DNA of 64,000 nt, from positions 1-64,000 of the forward strand of contig NZ_AOGW02000011.1 in NCBI RefSeq assembly GCF_000332495.1. Direction: 5' to 3'. A program made the position numbers and the translations under genes. Below are positions 17,701 to 25,030 of the stretch, in pieces (the stretch's first letter is position 1; each line of letters opens with the position of its first letter). The stretch comes from Leptospira terpstrae serovar Hualin str. LT 11-33 = ATCC 700639 (lineage in GTDB: Bacteria > Spirochaetota > Leptospiria > Leptospirales > Leptospiraceae). Under the pieces are notes generated by a model. It worked only from the letters and a program-made list of their open reading frames with translations, was not told where the DNA came from and made no database searches.

Positions 17701-17815
17701 TAAATCCACAAACCAAATCATCACAAATAGCTATAATGGAAATGGAACAAGACCGGGTAATGATGGTGCGGTGAGTCTTGGTGCAGTAGAATACGACCAA
17801 GCTTGTACACCTTAG
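14726..17815 (+). CDS. Large surface lipoprotein: three beta-sandwich modules plus right-handed beta-helix
   Basis: About 1029 residues from the ATG at 14726 (preceded by AGAG). The signal peptide ends in FLFQAC, cysteine 22, so probably a lipoprotein. Residues about 50-300 contain three copies of a module with YKISVTVSGLLGSGLAL-type strands, TQP..PVQ.C and a terminal NI..IIVNC. A Big-type Ig-like stretch with FSDEINAGSC follows, then from about 415 a DUF1565-like entry (RYVADAPTGNDLNNG) and a long parallel beta-helix with repeated NNVINAG/GNKISS/NNSIQGG turns. Such helices often bind or cleave polysaccharide, but I see no catalytic signature. A hairpin terminator overlaps the stop. Confidence 0.8.
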   Translation: MKSPAKFFRNVILIPTFLFQACIPSLPKGVLQSVSDFLQLRSLVNTGPYKISVTVSGLLGSGLALDLNSGAETIVVNSDGGYEFTTALTTGSNFNVTIKTQPILPVQTCSVSGGMGVVGFGNINSIIVNCDPLRYTIGGTITGLDGITGLILTNSVDGSTLSVAVASGAFAFTQTYLNGTTYNVSVSTQPNHPVQNCVTTNGVGTIAGANITNITIACTSIAFPIEVTAVGIASGTLSIRNNNSELLTISTNGLHRFPTNIITNNSYSLQVVSTPANHQCILNSTSGTVTGTISITANCFSVLSIGPSNGGILQPLESLRLQFSDEINAGSCAGSSGTLNTTNSLPIQFAVTTTTLTNDTLIVSPAPTDSWLSGHRTLTLNCNSVGGYPLSSTVNLLYLIPSSLRYVADAPTGNDLNNGLTAATPKRHIQSAINSFGGCPTFDCAVLVEAGSYDPTFVGGTIQLVSGISLYGGYVAGTNFVTWDPDSHSSVILMDTTPVGCSVATATSPCASIVGDASITNTVTISGFKIESGPDTAPYMAGVLLNSTNNVRLINNVINAGTGINGAYGVHAIDSNPYLIKNTIEGGMCTAIGCAAVGLYISSTFPIAPIVLLNNITGGIGAPLVTSVSSKGIEYAGSAAMTVTNITGNKISSSDLNMTNSIESVAFDINSTATGSTGILSGNIISAGRAVQSIGLKILPVTTTIQVGSSSLGNEISANQATTNASSLFLKTGLVVRRNLIKLGEANNSLVATVTGIYIQSGGSATIENNSIQGGFAKSSTSTATLHGIYIATPSATTSISGNYFRLGDSEGINSTATVTAGISLNTPQNILIANNWIQNGRSDVHARGLELKSVFSGLKVYHNTISSGTGNVGNESSVFIGSLSTSADIQNNVFLLNNNAGNNACIYNAGAGLQTAIKYNVLYNCTNLVVQNAFNYTDLCPGGIPGTLGCVSPLGIAANFGNNLNLNPNFVNNFGAIAVYTPTTATSCLITKSTNQIITNSYNGNGTRPGNDGAVSLGAVEYDQACTP

Positions 17816-17842
17816 CCAAAAAAATCGGCTAAGGTTTGATTG
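17810..17842 (+). terminator. Intrinsic terminator after the beta-helix lipoprotein gene
   Basis: Stem ccttagcc (17810-17817) with ggctaagg (17827-17834), 8 pairs with a 9-base A-rich loop, followed by tttgattggg and later a run of T. It overlaps the TAG stop at 17813-17815. The A-rich loop means it could also work in the reverse direction for the convergent operon, but its T-run is better on the plus strand. Confidence 0.65.
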
Positions 17843-17868
17843 GGTTCATTTCTTTTTTTGTAATTAGC

Positions 17869-18909
17869 CTAAGGAAGAACGTAAATCCCAACTCGGTCGT
17901 TGTATAAACTTCCAATGTATAATTGCCTTTTCTTTTCTATCACACTGGTCACTTCTTTTAAGTGTTCACCGCCTGGATCTTGCAAAGTCATAAGTACTTT
18001 ACCGTTTCCATCTATTTTGAGGGCATATCCATAAGGTTCAGCCTTAGGCCAAAGGAATTTAGGAAGGAAAGAAATCATTCTTTTGACAACTGGCGAAGGA
18101 TGCATATGATCCATTCGATCATTTCTTACTGTAAACAATGCCACCCAAAACTCTCCGTTTTCATTTCGAGTGATATTATCAGGAAATCCTGGTAAATTTT
18201 CTATCACTGTTTCTTTGATTCCTTTTTTAGGACCTTTTAACCAAAGTTTTGTGATCTTATAACGATAGGTTTCGTTTACAAGTAAGAAGTCTTCATTTTT
18301 CGATAAAGCAATCCCATTGGCAAAGTACAAACCGTCCGCAAGTAGTTCTGTTTCTTTAGTTTTTGGATCATATACAAAAACTCGCCCATAAGGTCTAGCT
18401 TCTAGAAGGTCATAAAGATATTCTTTTTGTTCATACACAGAGGCATCGGAGAAGTAAATCCTTCCATCTTGGGCAATGTCCAAATCATCAGTGAATTGAA
18501 AAGGTTTACCTTGGAATTCGGAAACGAGGACAGTTAACTTTCCAGATTTGTCGAGAGATAGAAGACCTTTGTAAGCATCCGCAATGATAAGATTTCCTTG
18601 TTTATCAAATTGAATTCCTAGTGGCCGACCGGAAGTTTTGGCGATCACTTTGATTTCTCCCTTCAGAGTGACCTTGATGATTCGACCTTCTTTGTCTCCT
18701 CCATAAATATTTCCATCAGAATCAACATCCAATGACTCCAATCCTTTTACCTTACCAATGGCCAATAAAATTGATTTTTGTAGTTCGGTGTTAGGAGCAT
18801 AAATTCCAATAGGTTCTGGTTTGATTGGAGGTTCATAAGCTACAGGTGCGAATGTTCGACACGAAAAAAGGACTGAAAACACAAAGATGTTAATTACTGA
18901 AGTTTTCAT
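17869..18909 (-). CDS. SMP-30/strictosidine-synthase-like beta-propeller lipoprotein
   Basis: A 346-residue exported protein, last gene of the twelve-gene minus-strand run. The signal ends in LFSC, cysteine 17, so probably lipidated. The rest is a six-bladed propeller of the SMP-30/strictosidine synthase group: LESLDVDSDGNIYGGDKEGRI, GRPLGIQFDKQGNLIIADA, FTDDLDIAQDGRIYFSDAS, FANGIALSKNEDFLLVNETYRY, LPGFPDNITRNENGEFWVAL. Family enzymes hydrolyse lactones or esters, with metal ligands in these loops. A lactonase role is tempting next to an AfsA-like gene but is inference only. Confidence 0.75.
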   Translation of the reverse strand: MKTSVINIFVFSVLFSCRTFAPVAYEPPIKPEPIGIYAPNTELQKSILLAIGKVKGLESLDVDSDGNIYGGDKEGRIIKVTLKGEIKVIAKTSGRPLGIQFDKQGNLIIADAYKGLLSLDKSGKLTVLVSEFQGKPFQFTDDLDIAQDGRIYFSDASVYEQKEYLYDLLEARPYGRVFVYDPKTKETELLADGLYFANGIALSKNEDFLLVNETYRYKITKLWLKGPKKGIKETVIENLPGFPDNITRNENGEFWVALFTVRNDRMDHMHPSPVVKRMISFLPKFLWPKAEPYGYALKIDGNGKVLMTLQDPGGEHLKEVTSVIEKKRQLYIGSLYNDRVGIYVLP

Positions 18910-18914
18910 ATTGG

Positions 18915-19784
18915 TTATTTCTCCCTATCAATCAAAGCGTCTTTTAGAGCCCATCGTTCATCTACCCATCGTTTCATTTTCTTTGACATCGGTGCAAATT
19001 GTTCATTCTCTTCAATAGGAACAAGGGAAGCAGGAATTACATCCACAAACACTTTTAACTTTCGGATTTTCCCTTGCATCAAATCTAAGAAACTAGGATT
19101 TTCTGTAGGATAAACAATAGTTAAATCGATAAATGCATCAAGCGAATTCTTTAAGGCTGTGGACACTACAGAAATCCCACCGCTATGAGGACGGAGTAAA
19201 TGTTGGTAAGGATTTTTCTTTAATAATTTTTGAACACGTTCCGGTGTTCTTCTGTGACCTTCAAGAAAGTTTAAAATAGAGAATGGCATTCCAACAAATT
19301 TTTCACAAACTTTTTTGACATTTTCCAAATCTTTGGTAGCGAGTTCCGGATTTTTTTTCAGTTGTTCCCGACTACTTCGTTTCACAAAAGGAAAATCTAA
19401 AGCCAACCATGCGTGTCCAAGGATCGGCACATACTTTAACGAATCTTTGATGAAAAACCGGATGAGCGGGATTTTTCGATTTAGTACAGATTGAATGATA
19501 TAAATATCTGACCAAGATTGGTGATTACAAATAATCATATATCGCCCATCATGTTTCAGGTCTTTATACTTATCTCCAATAACTTCAAATTGGACACCAT
19601 ACAACATACGAGAAATTCGATAGTTATTCTCTATCCAGAATTCTCCCACCTTTAAGAGTAAACGATCACCAAACCTTCTTACAGAACCTGTTGTCACTAA
19701 TTTCCAAATGTACAATGGATACATGGTTGGTATGATCGATAATAAATTCAAAAGGAACAAAATATAAGCAATGATTAAACCCAA
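18915..19784 (-). CDS. PlsC/YihG-like acyltransferase
   Basis: A 289-residue membrane-associated acyltransferase. One N-terminal hydrophobic segment (residues 3-25) is followed by the LPLAT domain: catalytic HxxxxD as NHQSWSD (His88, Asp93), a DFPFVKR segment, and FLEGHRRTPERV near residue 172 for the phosphate site (usually EGTR). The layout matches the YihG/YbaN-type branch of 1-acylglycerol-3-phosphate acyltransferases. It may acylate lysophosphatidate or another phosphate-bearing acceptor. It lies 5 bases before the SMP-30-like gene and 13 after the cNMP-SpoIIE gene, in one operon. Confidence 0.8.
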   Translation of the reverse strand: MGLIIAYILFLLNLLSIIPTMYPLYIWKLVTTGSVRRFGDRLLLKVGEFWIENNYRISRMLYGVQFEVIGDKYKDLKHDGRYMIICNHQSWSDIYIIQSVLNRKIPLIRFFIKDSLKYVPILGHAWLALDFPFVKRSSREQLKKNPELATKDLENVKKVCEKFVGMPFSILNFLEGHRRTPERVQKLLKKNPYQHLLRPHSGGISVVSTALKNSLDAFIDLTIVYPTENPSFLDLMQGKIRKLKVFVDVIPASLVPIEENEQFAPMSKKMKRWVDERWALKDALIDREK

Positions 19785-19797
19785 AAAATTCTCCTAT

Positions 19798-21030
19798 TTA
19801 ATAACTCGTGCCGATTCCAAGAATCGTAACATCATCCATCATAGAGGCATCCCCGCGAAAGGAATGAAAATCATCCATGAGCAAATGAATCGTATCTGTT
19901 AGATTTAGATCCAAACTCTTAGCAGATTCAAAACTGGAAAGCAATTTGGCCTCTCCCAGGAGAATTCCCTCACTGTTTTCTTGCTCCAAATACCCATCCG
20001 AAATCATAAACAAACGATCTCCCAACCCAAAAGGTACAGAATGGTTGGAATATTCGACGTCTTTCTCTAAACCTAACATTACTCCTGACTCAGGGAGCGG
20101 AATGATCTGGTACTTTGAAACTACATAAGGTTCATTATGACCAGCAGAAGAATAAGTTAACTTGTTTTCCTCTAAATTCAAATCTACAATGACAGCAGTG
20201 AATTGAATTGATTTTTTACCATAACTATCAATAAAAATTTGATTGAGTGCATACAAAACATCAGCCGGGTTTGGAGCATTATGTTTGATATGATCATATT
20301 CGGCTTTTATGGCCATGGTAATTAATGCTGCTTGAACTCCATGTCCAATGGCATCTGCCAAAAATAATCTTACCTTAGTTTTTTCTAAACGATTCACATC
20401 GAATATATCACCTCCAACTTCCGCCATTGGTTCAAACCGAGATCCAAAATCTAAATGAGCAACATGCCTAAGTCCTAAAGGTAAAATATTTCGCTGTATG
20501 GTTTTAGCTGTTTCCAAATCTTCATGGATGATTTTTAAAGTTTGGGTTAACTTAGCGGTTCTCTCTTTTACCATTTCTTCCAATGTTTCATTTTGAAGAC
20601 GAAGTTCCTTATTCTTTTGAATCAAAACTTGGTTCTCTCGTTGTTCTGCGTTCCGAATTCGAGCAGTTAACAATTTTAATAAAGTCAATGTCATTTCAGG
20701 ACTTGTTTGAAGTAAACGATGGAAGTTTTCTCTAGTCAGTTCGTACAGTACGCAAATTTCTTTGGCCGATATATTTACAGTACGCGGTGCTGAGTCGATA
20801 AGAGCAATTTCACCAAAATAATCTCCAGAGACAAGATCTCCAATGATCAAAACTTCTTGTTTACTCTCATCTAAGTATTTCCATACTTCAACAGTTCCAG
20901 ATTCTATAAAATAAAAAGAATCACCTGATGAATATTGTTGGATGATTAGAGAACCTTCCGGAAAAAGCGCACGTTTCATTTCTTTTTTTAAGAAACTTAA
21001 ATCCGCTGTAGGTTTCTCCTCATTAGCCAT
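19798..21030 (-). CDS. Cyclic-nucleotide-binding domain fused to SpoIIE-type PP2C phosphatase
   Basis: A 410-residue cytoplasmic protein. Residues about 15-130 form a cNMP-binding domain (GTVEVWKYL, LVSGDYFGEIALIDSAPRTVNI, the phosphate-binding-cassette region). A coiled coil follows (about 130-185, EQRENQVLIQKNKELRLQNE...), then a PP2C domain to the end: FGSRFEPMAEVGGDIFDV, RLFLADAIGHGVQAALITM and ISDGYLE carry the metal-binding acidic residues. Such phosphatases usually dephosphorylate anti-sigma antagonists (STAS proteins). A STAS protein lies at 51181-51540, but the partner is unknown. Confidence 0.85.
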   Translation of the reverse strand: MANEEKPTADLSFLKKEMKRALFPEGSLIIQQYSSGDSFYFIESGTVEVWKYLDESKQEVLIIGDLVSGDYFGEIALIDSAPRTVNISAKEICVLYELTRENFHRLLQTSPEMTLTLLKLLTARIRNAEQRENQVLIQKNKELRLQNETLEEMVKERTAKLTQTLKIIHEDLETAKTIQRNILPLGLRHVAHLDFGSRFEPMAEVGGDIFDVNRLEKTKVRLFLADAIGHGVQAALITMAIKAEYDHIKHNAPNPADVLYALNQIFIDSYGKKSIQFTAVIVDLNLEENKLTYSSAGHNEPYVVSKYQIIPLPESGVMLGLEKDVEYSNHSVPFGLGDRLFMISDGYLEQENSEGILLGEAKLLSSFESAKSLDLNLTDTIHLLMDDFHSFRGDASMMDDVTILGIGTSY

Positions 21031-21037
21031 ACAATCT

Positions 21038-21403
21038 TTATGTTTCTAGTTCCCTGTTGACTAGATCTAGCGAGAAGGCAGGTTTACAAATGGACCAGTA
21101 TTCTGCATCCTCAGTAAAAGGATTGGAATAACGCACCTTAGTTCCCTTTTCCACAAAAAGTGATTCACCGGCAGAAAGGATAACAATTTTTCCATCTACT
21201 TCAATTTGTTTTTTACCGCGAACCATCAATGTCCACTCATCAAAGTTAGGTGTCTGGAATGGTTCCCCCCAACCAGCAGGGGCCACCATATGAGCGACCG
21301 AAATTTCAGAACTGCCAGTGGATGGTATTCCAAAATGTTCATCAATGGTTTTCCCACCAGGAACCGGAATTTGTATTGGCTGAGTTTGGTGTTTATGACC
21401 CAT
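21038..21403 (-). CDS. Cupin-domain protein
   Basis: A 121-residue single-domain cupin. The order fits the fold: a WGEPFQTPNFDEWTLMVRGKKQIEVDGK segment (motif 1 with a glutamate, not the usual HxH), then LSAGESLFVEKGTKVRYSNPFTEDAEYW for motif 2. With only one clear metal-ligand candidate set it may bind a metal weakly or act as a ligand-binding protein. Small cupins of this kind can be isomerases, epimerases or dioxygenases. It lies 3 bases downstream of an SDR gene and 7 before the phosphatase gene. Confidence 0.7.
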   Translation of the reverse strand: MGHKHQTQPIQIPVPGGKTIDEHFGIPSTGSSEISVAHMVAPAGWGEPFQTPNFDEWTLMVRGKKQIEVDGKIVILSAGESLFVEKGTKVRYSNPFTEDAEYWSICKPAFSLDLVNRELET

Positions 21404-21406
21404 AAA

Positions 21407-22264
21407 CTAAAAACCAGGGAATTTAAAACTAAACTTATGTTTCAACAGGTCTTCGGTGTACGACCAAAGATTCCTTCTAGCAGCTACATCATAAGAAGGT
21501 TCCGAACTTTTTTCGATCTTCTTTTTAACAAAATATTTACCGGAAACAGAAGTTAAGGAAGGGTCCGTGGAAAGAAAAATAGAAGTTTCGGCACCTTTTT
21601 CCTCGGAAATCGCAAATACATTTTGTGCAAAAGATAAAAGTATTTTCGCCAAACCATCGTTATTTTGACCAAATTTAGTTTTAACAAAACCAGGATGTAG
21701 ACAATTGACAGTGATCTTTGTTTGATTTAGTCGTTCCGCAAGTTCATAAGTAAAATAAATATTCATAAGTTTGGACCTTTGGTATTGTTTCCAACCCGAA
21801 TAATCTTTTTCACCTAACAAATCATTAAAGTCCAAAGAAACACCCATATGTGCCCTAGAAGCAACATTGACAATTCTAGCTTCGCCTGCTTTTTTTAAAG
21901 ACGGAAGTAACCCGAGCGCTAAAATAAAATAATTTAAGTGGTTTAAGGCAAATGTAGATTCTATCCCTTCTTTAGTAAGTGTATGTTTATCAAAATATGC
22001 ACCTGCATTGTTAAGTAAAACATCGATTTTTGGATGATTCTTACGGATTGTTTCTGAAAGTAAAAATGTTTCTTTTGCTGAAGACAAATCTGCAACATAA
22101 GAATGCACTGTAGCACCTGTTAATTGTAAAGAATATACTAATGCGGCAAGTTTATCTGCATTACGACCAACTAAAATCAATTCTTCTTGAGTTTTGGCAA
22201 AGGAATGAGCACATACCCTTCCGATTCCGTCTGTGGCACCTGTAACAACGATTGTTTTTTTCAT
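21407..22264 (-). CDS. Short-chain dehydrogenase/reductase (retinol-dehydrogenase-like)
   Basis: A 285-residue SDR. It has the nucleotide-binding motif VTGATDGIGRV (TGxxxGxG), an NNAG motif as LLNNAGAYFD, a serine in NVASRAH, and the catalytic YQRSK (YxxxK). The longer C-terminal part and HPGFVKTKFG place it in the human RDH/WW-oxidoreductase-like branch, which acts on lipophilic alcohols and carbonyls. Its ATG overlaps the upstream histidine kinase stop by 4 bases, so the two are translated together. Substrate unknown. Confidence 0.8.
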   Translation of the reverse strand: MKKTIVVTGATDGIGRVCAHSFAKTQEELILVGRNADKLAALVYSLQLTGATVHSYVADLSSAKETFLLSETIRKNHPKIDVLLNNAGAYFDKHTLTKEGIESTFALNHLNYFILALGLLPSLKKAGEARIVNVASRAHMGVSLDFNDLLGEKDYSGWKQYQRSKLMNIYFTYELAERLNQTKITVNCLHPGFVKTKFGQNNDGLAKILLSFAQNVFAISEEKGAETSIFLSTDPSLTSVSGKYFVKKKIEKSSEPSYDVAARRNLWSYTEDLLKHKFSFKFPGF

Positions 22265-24042
22265 GAAATAATCTCCTCTTTCATTTTTTTAGGAATGGTA
22301 AAAACAAATCTAGAACCAGAAACTCCATCACTTTCAGCATAAATGGTTCCCCCATTCACAGAAACAAATTCATGGCAGAGCAAAAGTCCAATCCCGTTAC
22401 CTGTTTCGCCCCCGGTTCCAGTTGATTTGATTACTTCCCCGACTTTAAATAGTTTATCCTTTGTGGCCTTAGACATACCCACACCAGAATCAATAATGGA
22501 AACTTGCCATTCCTCTCCAACATCTAAAGCTTTAATAAAAATTTTACTATTGTTATGACTAAATTTTAACGCATTAGATACCAAGTTTCGAATGACAGTT
22601 ATAATCATTCGATCATCGCAAAACACCATCGCATGAGAAGGAATTTCAACTTCCAAAGTAATGCCTTTGTTCGAAGCACTCAAAACAAATAATTCCAAAC
22701 ATTCCCTGACAATATTATCTAAACGATAGAAGTGAGGACGAAATTCTTCCTGACCACGTTGTAACTTAGACCACTCCAAAAGATTTTCCAATAATGAAAA
22801 AACAGATTCTGTGGCATCAACAAGAGATTGAGTCATGCCAGCAAGTGCATCTTCTTTTTTCTTCATGTCCTCATTTAACACTTTGAGTAACATTTTGATA
22901 CCGGCAAGGGGACCACGCAAGTCATGGGAAATAATAGACAAAAACCGATCTTTGGTTCCATTCGCAATTAGGAGTTCACGATTCACATTGGACATTTGTT
23001 TTTCTAAATTTCTTTGTTCCGTACTATCGCGAAAAACAATAACCATCCCGATTTTTTTTCGATTGGCATCTCTGATCTGTTTTGCGGTCACTTCCCAATA
23101 CTTTTCATCTTTTTCCCAAATCCATTTTGTGAGTGTTCGTTTATCTGACAAGTGATCAAGTTTTGAAATGATTCCTGGAGCTGATGCAAAAAAATATTTA
23201 TATGAAATCAGAGTAGAATTCTTAGAGGCAGTACAAAACAAATGTTCTGCTGCGATATTCCAATCCACTACTCTATTGTTAAAGTCGAGAATCACAACCG
23301 CTTCATCTAACTCATCTACGATTTCCCCTCGCACTAAGGGAACCAAATCAAACATACGGTAATAGCCTATAGCAAAGAAAATGAGTATCACTTGCATGGT
23401 ACTCATAACCGCAGTGACATTAATCCCTGGCAAAGGTCTAACACCTAACTTATGTAATATTGCTGTTACCCAAATAAACAAATAGGATATTAATATTAAA
23501 AGATACCTACGTCTCTCTGTGGATTTCGAAACAAAAATTCCCTTAATTAATAAGTATGCAACAAAAACAGACCAGAAAAAAGATAGGAAATAGGAAACAA
23601 AAAAGCCTGCGGTATTGGTTACCTGAATCCATTGGATCCGACCGTTGATATTCACTAGATATGTATCTAATGTTAATGTTTTAAAGATTGGATCGAGAAC
23701 ACAAACTGCCAATGTCATTAGTGGTTGGACAGTGAGTAATACCCAAAACCTCTTGGTTAACAAATGTTTGTTTTGAGTGAATTCTAGTGATACAAGAACC
23801 ATTCCTAAATTGGCAATGGACACACCAATGTATAACAAGGCGACAAAGGTTCTATGTAAGTCGGGACTGATAAATACGAAATCTAAACCATAGAATCCAG
23901 TCCACATCATGGAACCGAGTACTAAAACTAATAAGTATTTAACAATGTCTAGGCGGTAAGATTTTAAGACGAATAGCCCCAATGCTAGATTGAAGCTGAA
24001 GGCTAGAAATAAAAGTAAGCTATATGGATGAAATTGCCACAA
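22261..24042 (-). CDS. Membrane sensor histidine kinase, 7TM + PAS
   Basis: A 593-residue sensor kinase. The first 225 residues hold about seven membrane segments in the style of the histidine-kinase 7TM domain. A PAS domain follows (about 235-345, DELDEAVVILDFNNRVVDWN), then HisKA with the phosphoacceptor His at about 373 in ISHDLRGP, and an HATPase domain (N-box VIRNLVSNALKFS, G1 DSGVGM, G2 GNGIGLLLC). No response regulator is adjacent. It overlaps the downstream SDR gene and lies 1 base after bactofilin in the same operon. The 7TM region could sense a hydrophobic ligand; this is inference. Confidence 0.85.
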   Translation of the reverse strand: MWQFHPYSLLLFLAFSFNLALGLFVLKSYRLDIVKYLLVLVLGSMMWTGFYGLDFVFISPDLHRTFVALLYIGVSIANLGMVLVSLEFTQNKHLLTKRFWVLLTVQPLMTLAVCVLDPIFKTLTLDTYLVNINGRIQWIQVTNTAGFFVSYFLSFFWSVFVAYLLIKGIFVSKSTERRRYLLILISYLFIWVTAILHKLGVRPLPGINVTAVMSTMQVILIFFAIGYYRMFDLVPLVRGEIVDELDEAVVILDFNNRVVDWNIAAEHLFCTASKNSTLISYKYFFASAPGIISKLDHLSDKRTLTKWIWEKDEKYWEVTAKQIRDANRKKIGMVIVFRDSTEQRNLEKQMSNVNRELLIANGTKDRFLSIISHDLRGPLAGIKMLLKVLNEDMKKKEDALAGMTQSLVDATESVFSLLENLLEWSKLQRGQEEFRPHFYRLDNIVRECLELFVLSASNKGITLEVEIPSHAMVFCDDRMIITVIRNLVSNALKFSHNNSKIFIKALDVGEEWQVSIIDSGVGMSKATKDKLFKVGEVIKSTGTGGETGNGIGLLLCHEFVSVNGGTIYAESDGVSGSRFVFTIPKKMKEEIIS

Positions 24043-24043
24043 A

Positions 24044-24412
24044 CTAAGTCTCTTCGCTGCTTAGCATTTCACAATTTCCGTCAAATACAACTCCATCAGC
24101 AATTTGAAGTTTTGCTGTGCGAATGTTTCCCTGGACTTTTCCAGTAGATAACATTTCTAATCTTTGTGTAGCAGTAACATTTCCGATAATCGTTCCACCA
24201 ACAACAACAGTACCTGCTTTAATGTTTGCTTTGACCCTAGCACCTTCGCTGATTACTAAATAACCATCAGAGATGATTTCACCGGTGAAATCACCGGAAA
24301 TTTGTAAGGGTTTTTTGAACGCTAACGTTCCACTAAATGCTGTTTCTTTTCCGAGGATAGTAGCAATGACTCCGTGTTCGGTGATGGTTGTTTGCATTTC
24401 TTTTTTTGACAT
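24044..24412 (-). CDS. Bactofilin (polymer-forming cytoskeletal protein)
   Basis: A 122-residue bactofilin. The core repeats of the right-handed beta-helix are visible: TAFSGTLAFKKPLQISGDFTGEI, GYLVISEGARVKANIKAGTVVVGGTIIGNV, ATQRLEMLSTGKVQGNIRTAKLQIADGVVFDG. Bactofilins form metal- and nucleotide-free filaments for cell shape, wall localisation or stalk and flagellum placement. I chose the ATG at 24412, which has AGGAAC just upstream; a longer frame to 24451 would overlap the TPR gene. Its place inside a signalling and lipid-enzyme operon is unusual. Confidence 0.85.
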   Translation of the reverse strand: MSKKEMQTTITEHGVIATILGKETAFSGTLAFKKPLQISGDFTGEIISDGYLVISEGARVKANIKAGTVVVGGTIIGNVTATQRLEMLSTGKVQGNIRTAKLQIADGVVFDGNCEMLSSEET

Positions 24413-24417
24413 AGTTC

Positions 24418-24642
24418 CTATTTTGTTTTCATGTTGTATACCCCATCCCAATCTTCTGGTGGGGGATCTGCGATATAATCATCACATCTTTCAATGTATA
24501 GTTTCGAGGGGCCATCTTGTGGATGAATCGCTAATCCTTTTTTGAACTCTTCTTTTGCTTCTGCAAACTTTCGCGATTTGTAGAGTGAAAGGGCATGGTT
24601 GTAATGAACCAATACTGCCTTCATTTTATCACTAATGATCAT
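24418..24642 (-). CDS. Small TPR protein
   Basis: A 74-residue protein with about one and a half TPR helices (YNHALSLYKSRKFAEAKEEFKKGLAIHPQDGPSKLYIERC) and a C-terminal PPPEDWDGVYNMKTK. This ending is also common at the C-terminus of bacterial adenylate cyclases and other TPR proteins. Its start overlaps the acpS stop by 4 bases and its stop lies 5 bases before bactofilin. A scaffold or adaptor role is plausible; no enzyme motif is present. Confidence 0.7.
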   Translation of the reverse strand: MIISDKMKAVLVHYNHALSLYKSRKFAEAKEEFKKGLAIHPQDGPSKLYIERCDDYIADPPPEDWDGVYNMKTK

Positions 24643-25022
24643 TTGGGCTCCTTATAGAAAACGACAACCGCAGTAGCGTAATGGTCAGCATGGCTGATGG
24701 ATACGGAACTGTTTGTAAATCCTTTCTCTCGGAAAAACTTCTCAGTTTTCCCATGGATGACTAGCGTTTTTTTACCAAAATTTGTTCCCGCAAGTTCAAT
24801 CTCACGCATGTCAGCAACTTCCCCCGGATTTAGGTTCAGAGCCTTAATTACGGCTTCTTTACAAGCAAACCGACCAGCAAGGAAGGGGACAGGGTCTTTG
24901 TGTTTGTGGCAGTATTCCACTTCTTCGTCGGTAAAAACCCGCTTCAGGAACCGGTCTCCATGTTTTTGCAGGAGTTCCCGAATTCTTTGGTTTTCAACGA
25001 TGTCGTTCCCGACTGATAACAT
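24639..25022 (-). CDS. acpS: Holo-[acyl-carrier-protein] synthase
   Basis: A 127-residue AcpS-type phosphopantetheinyl transferase. It starts VGNDIVENQRI (metal-binding Asp in GNDIV), continues with FLKRVFTDEEVEYCHKHKD and GRFACKEAVIKALN (the conserved FA.KEA block), and ends with VSISHADHYATAVVV (SxSH). It moves 4'-phosphopantetheine from CoA to acyl carrier protein, a step needed for fatty-acid synthesis. It is often found alone or near pdxJ in other bacteria; here it is inside the long operon 8 bases downstream of the large kinase gene. Confidence 0.92.
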   Translation of the reverse strand: MLSVGNDIVENQRIRELLQKHGDRFLKRVFTDEEVEYCHKHKDPVPFLAGRFACKEAVIKALNLNPGEVADMREIELAGTNFGKKTLVIHGKTEKFFREKGFTNSSVSISHADHYATAVVVFYKEPK

Positions 25023-25030
25023 AAGATGAT

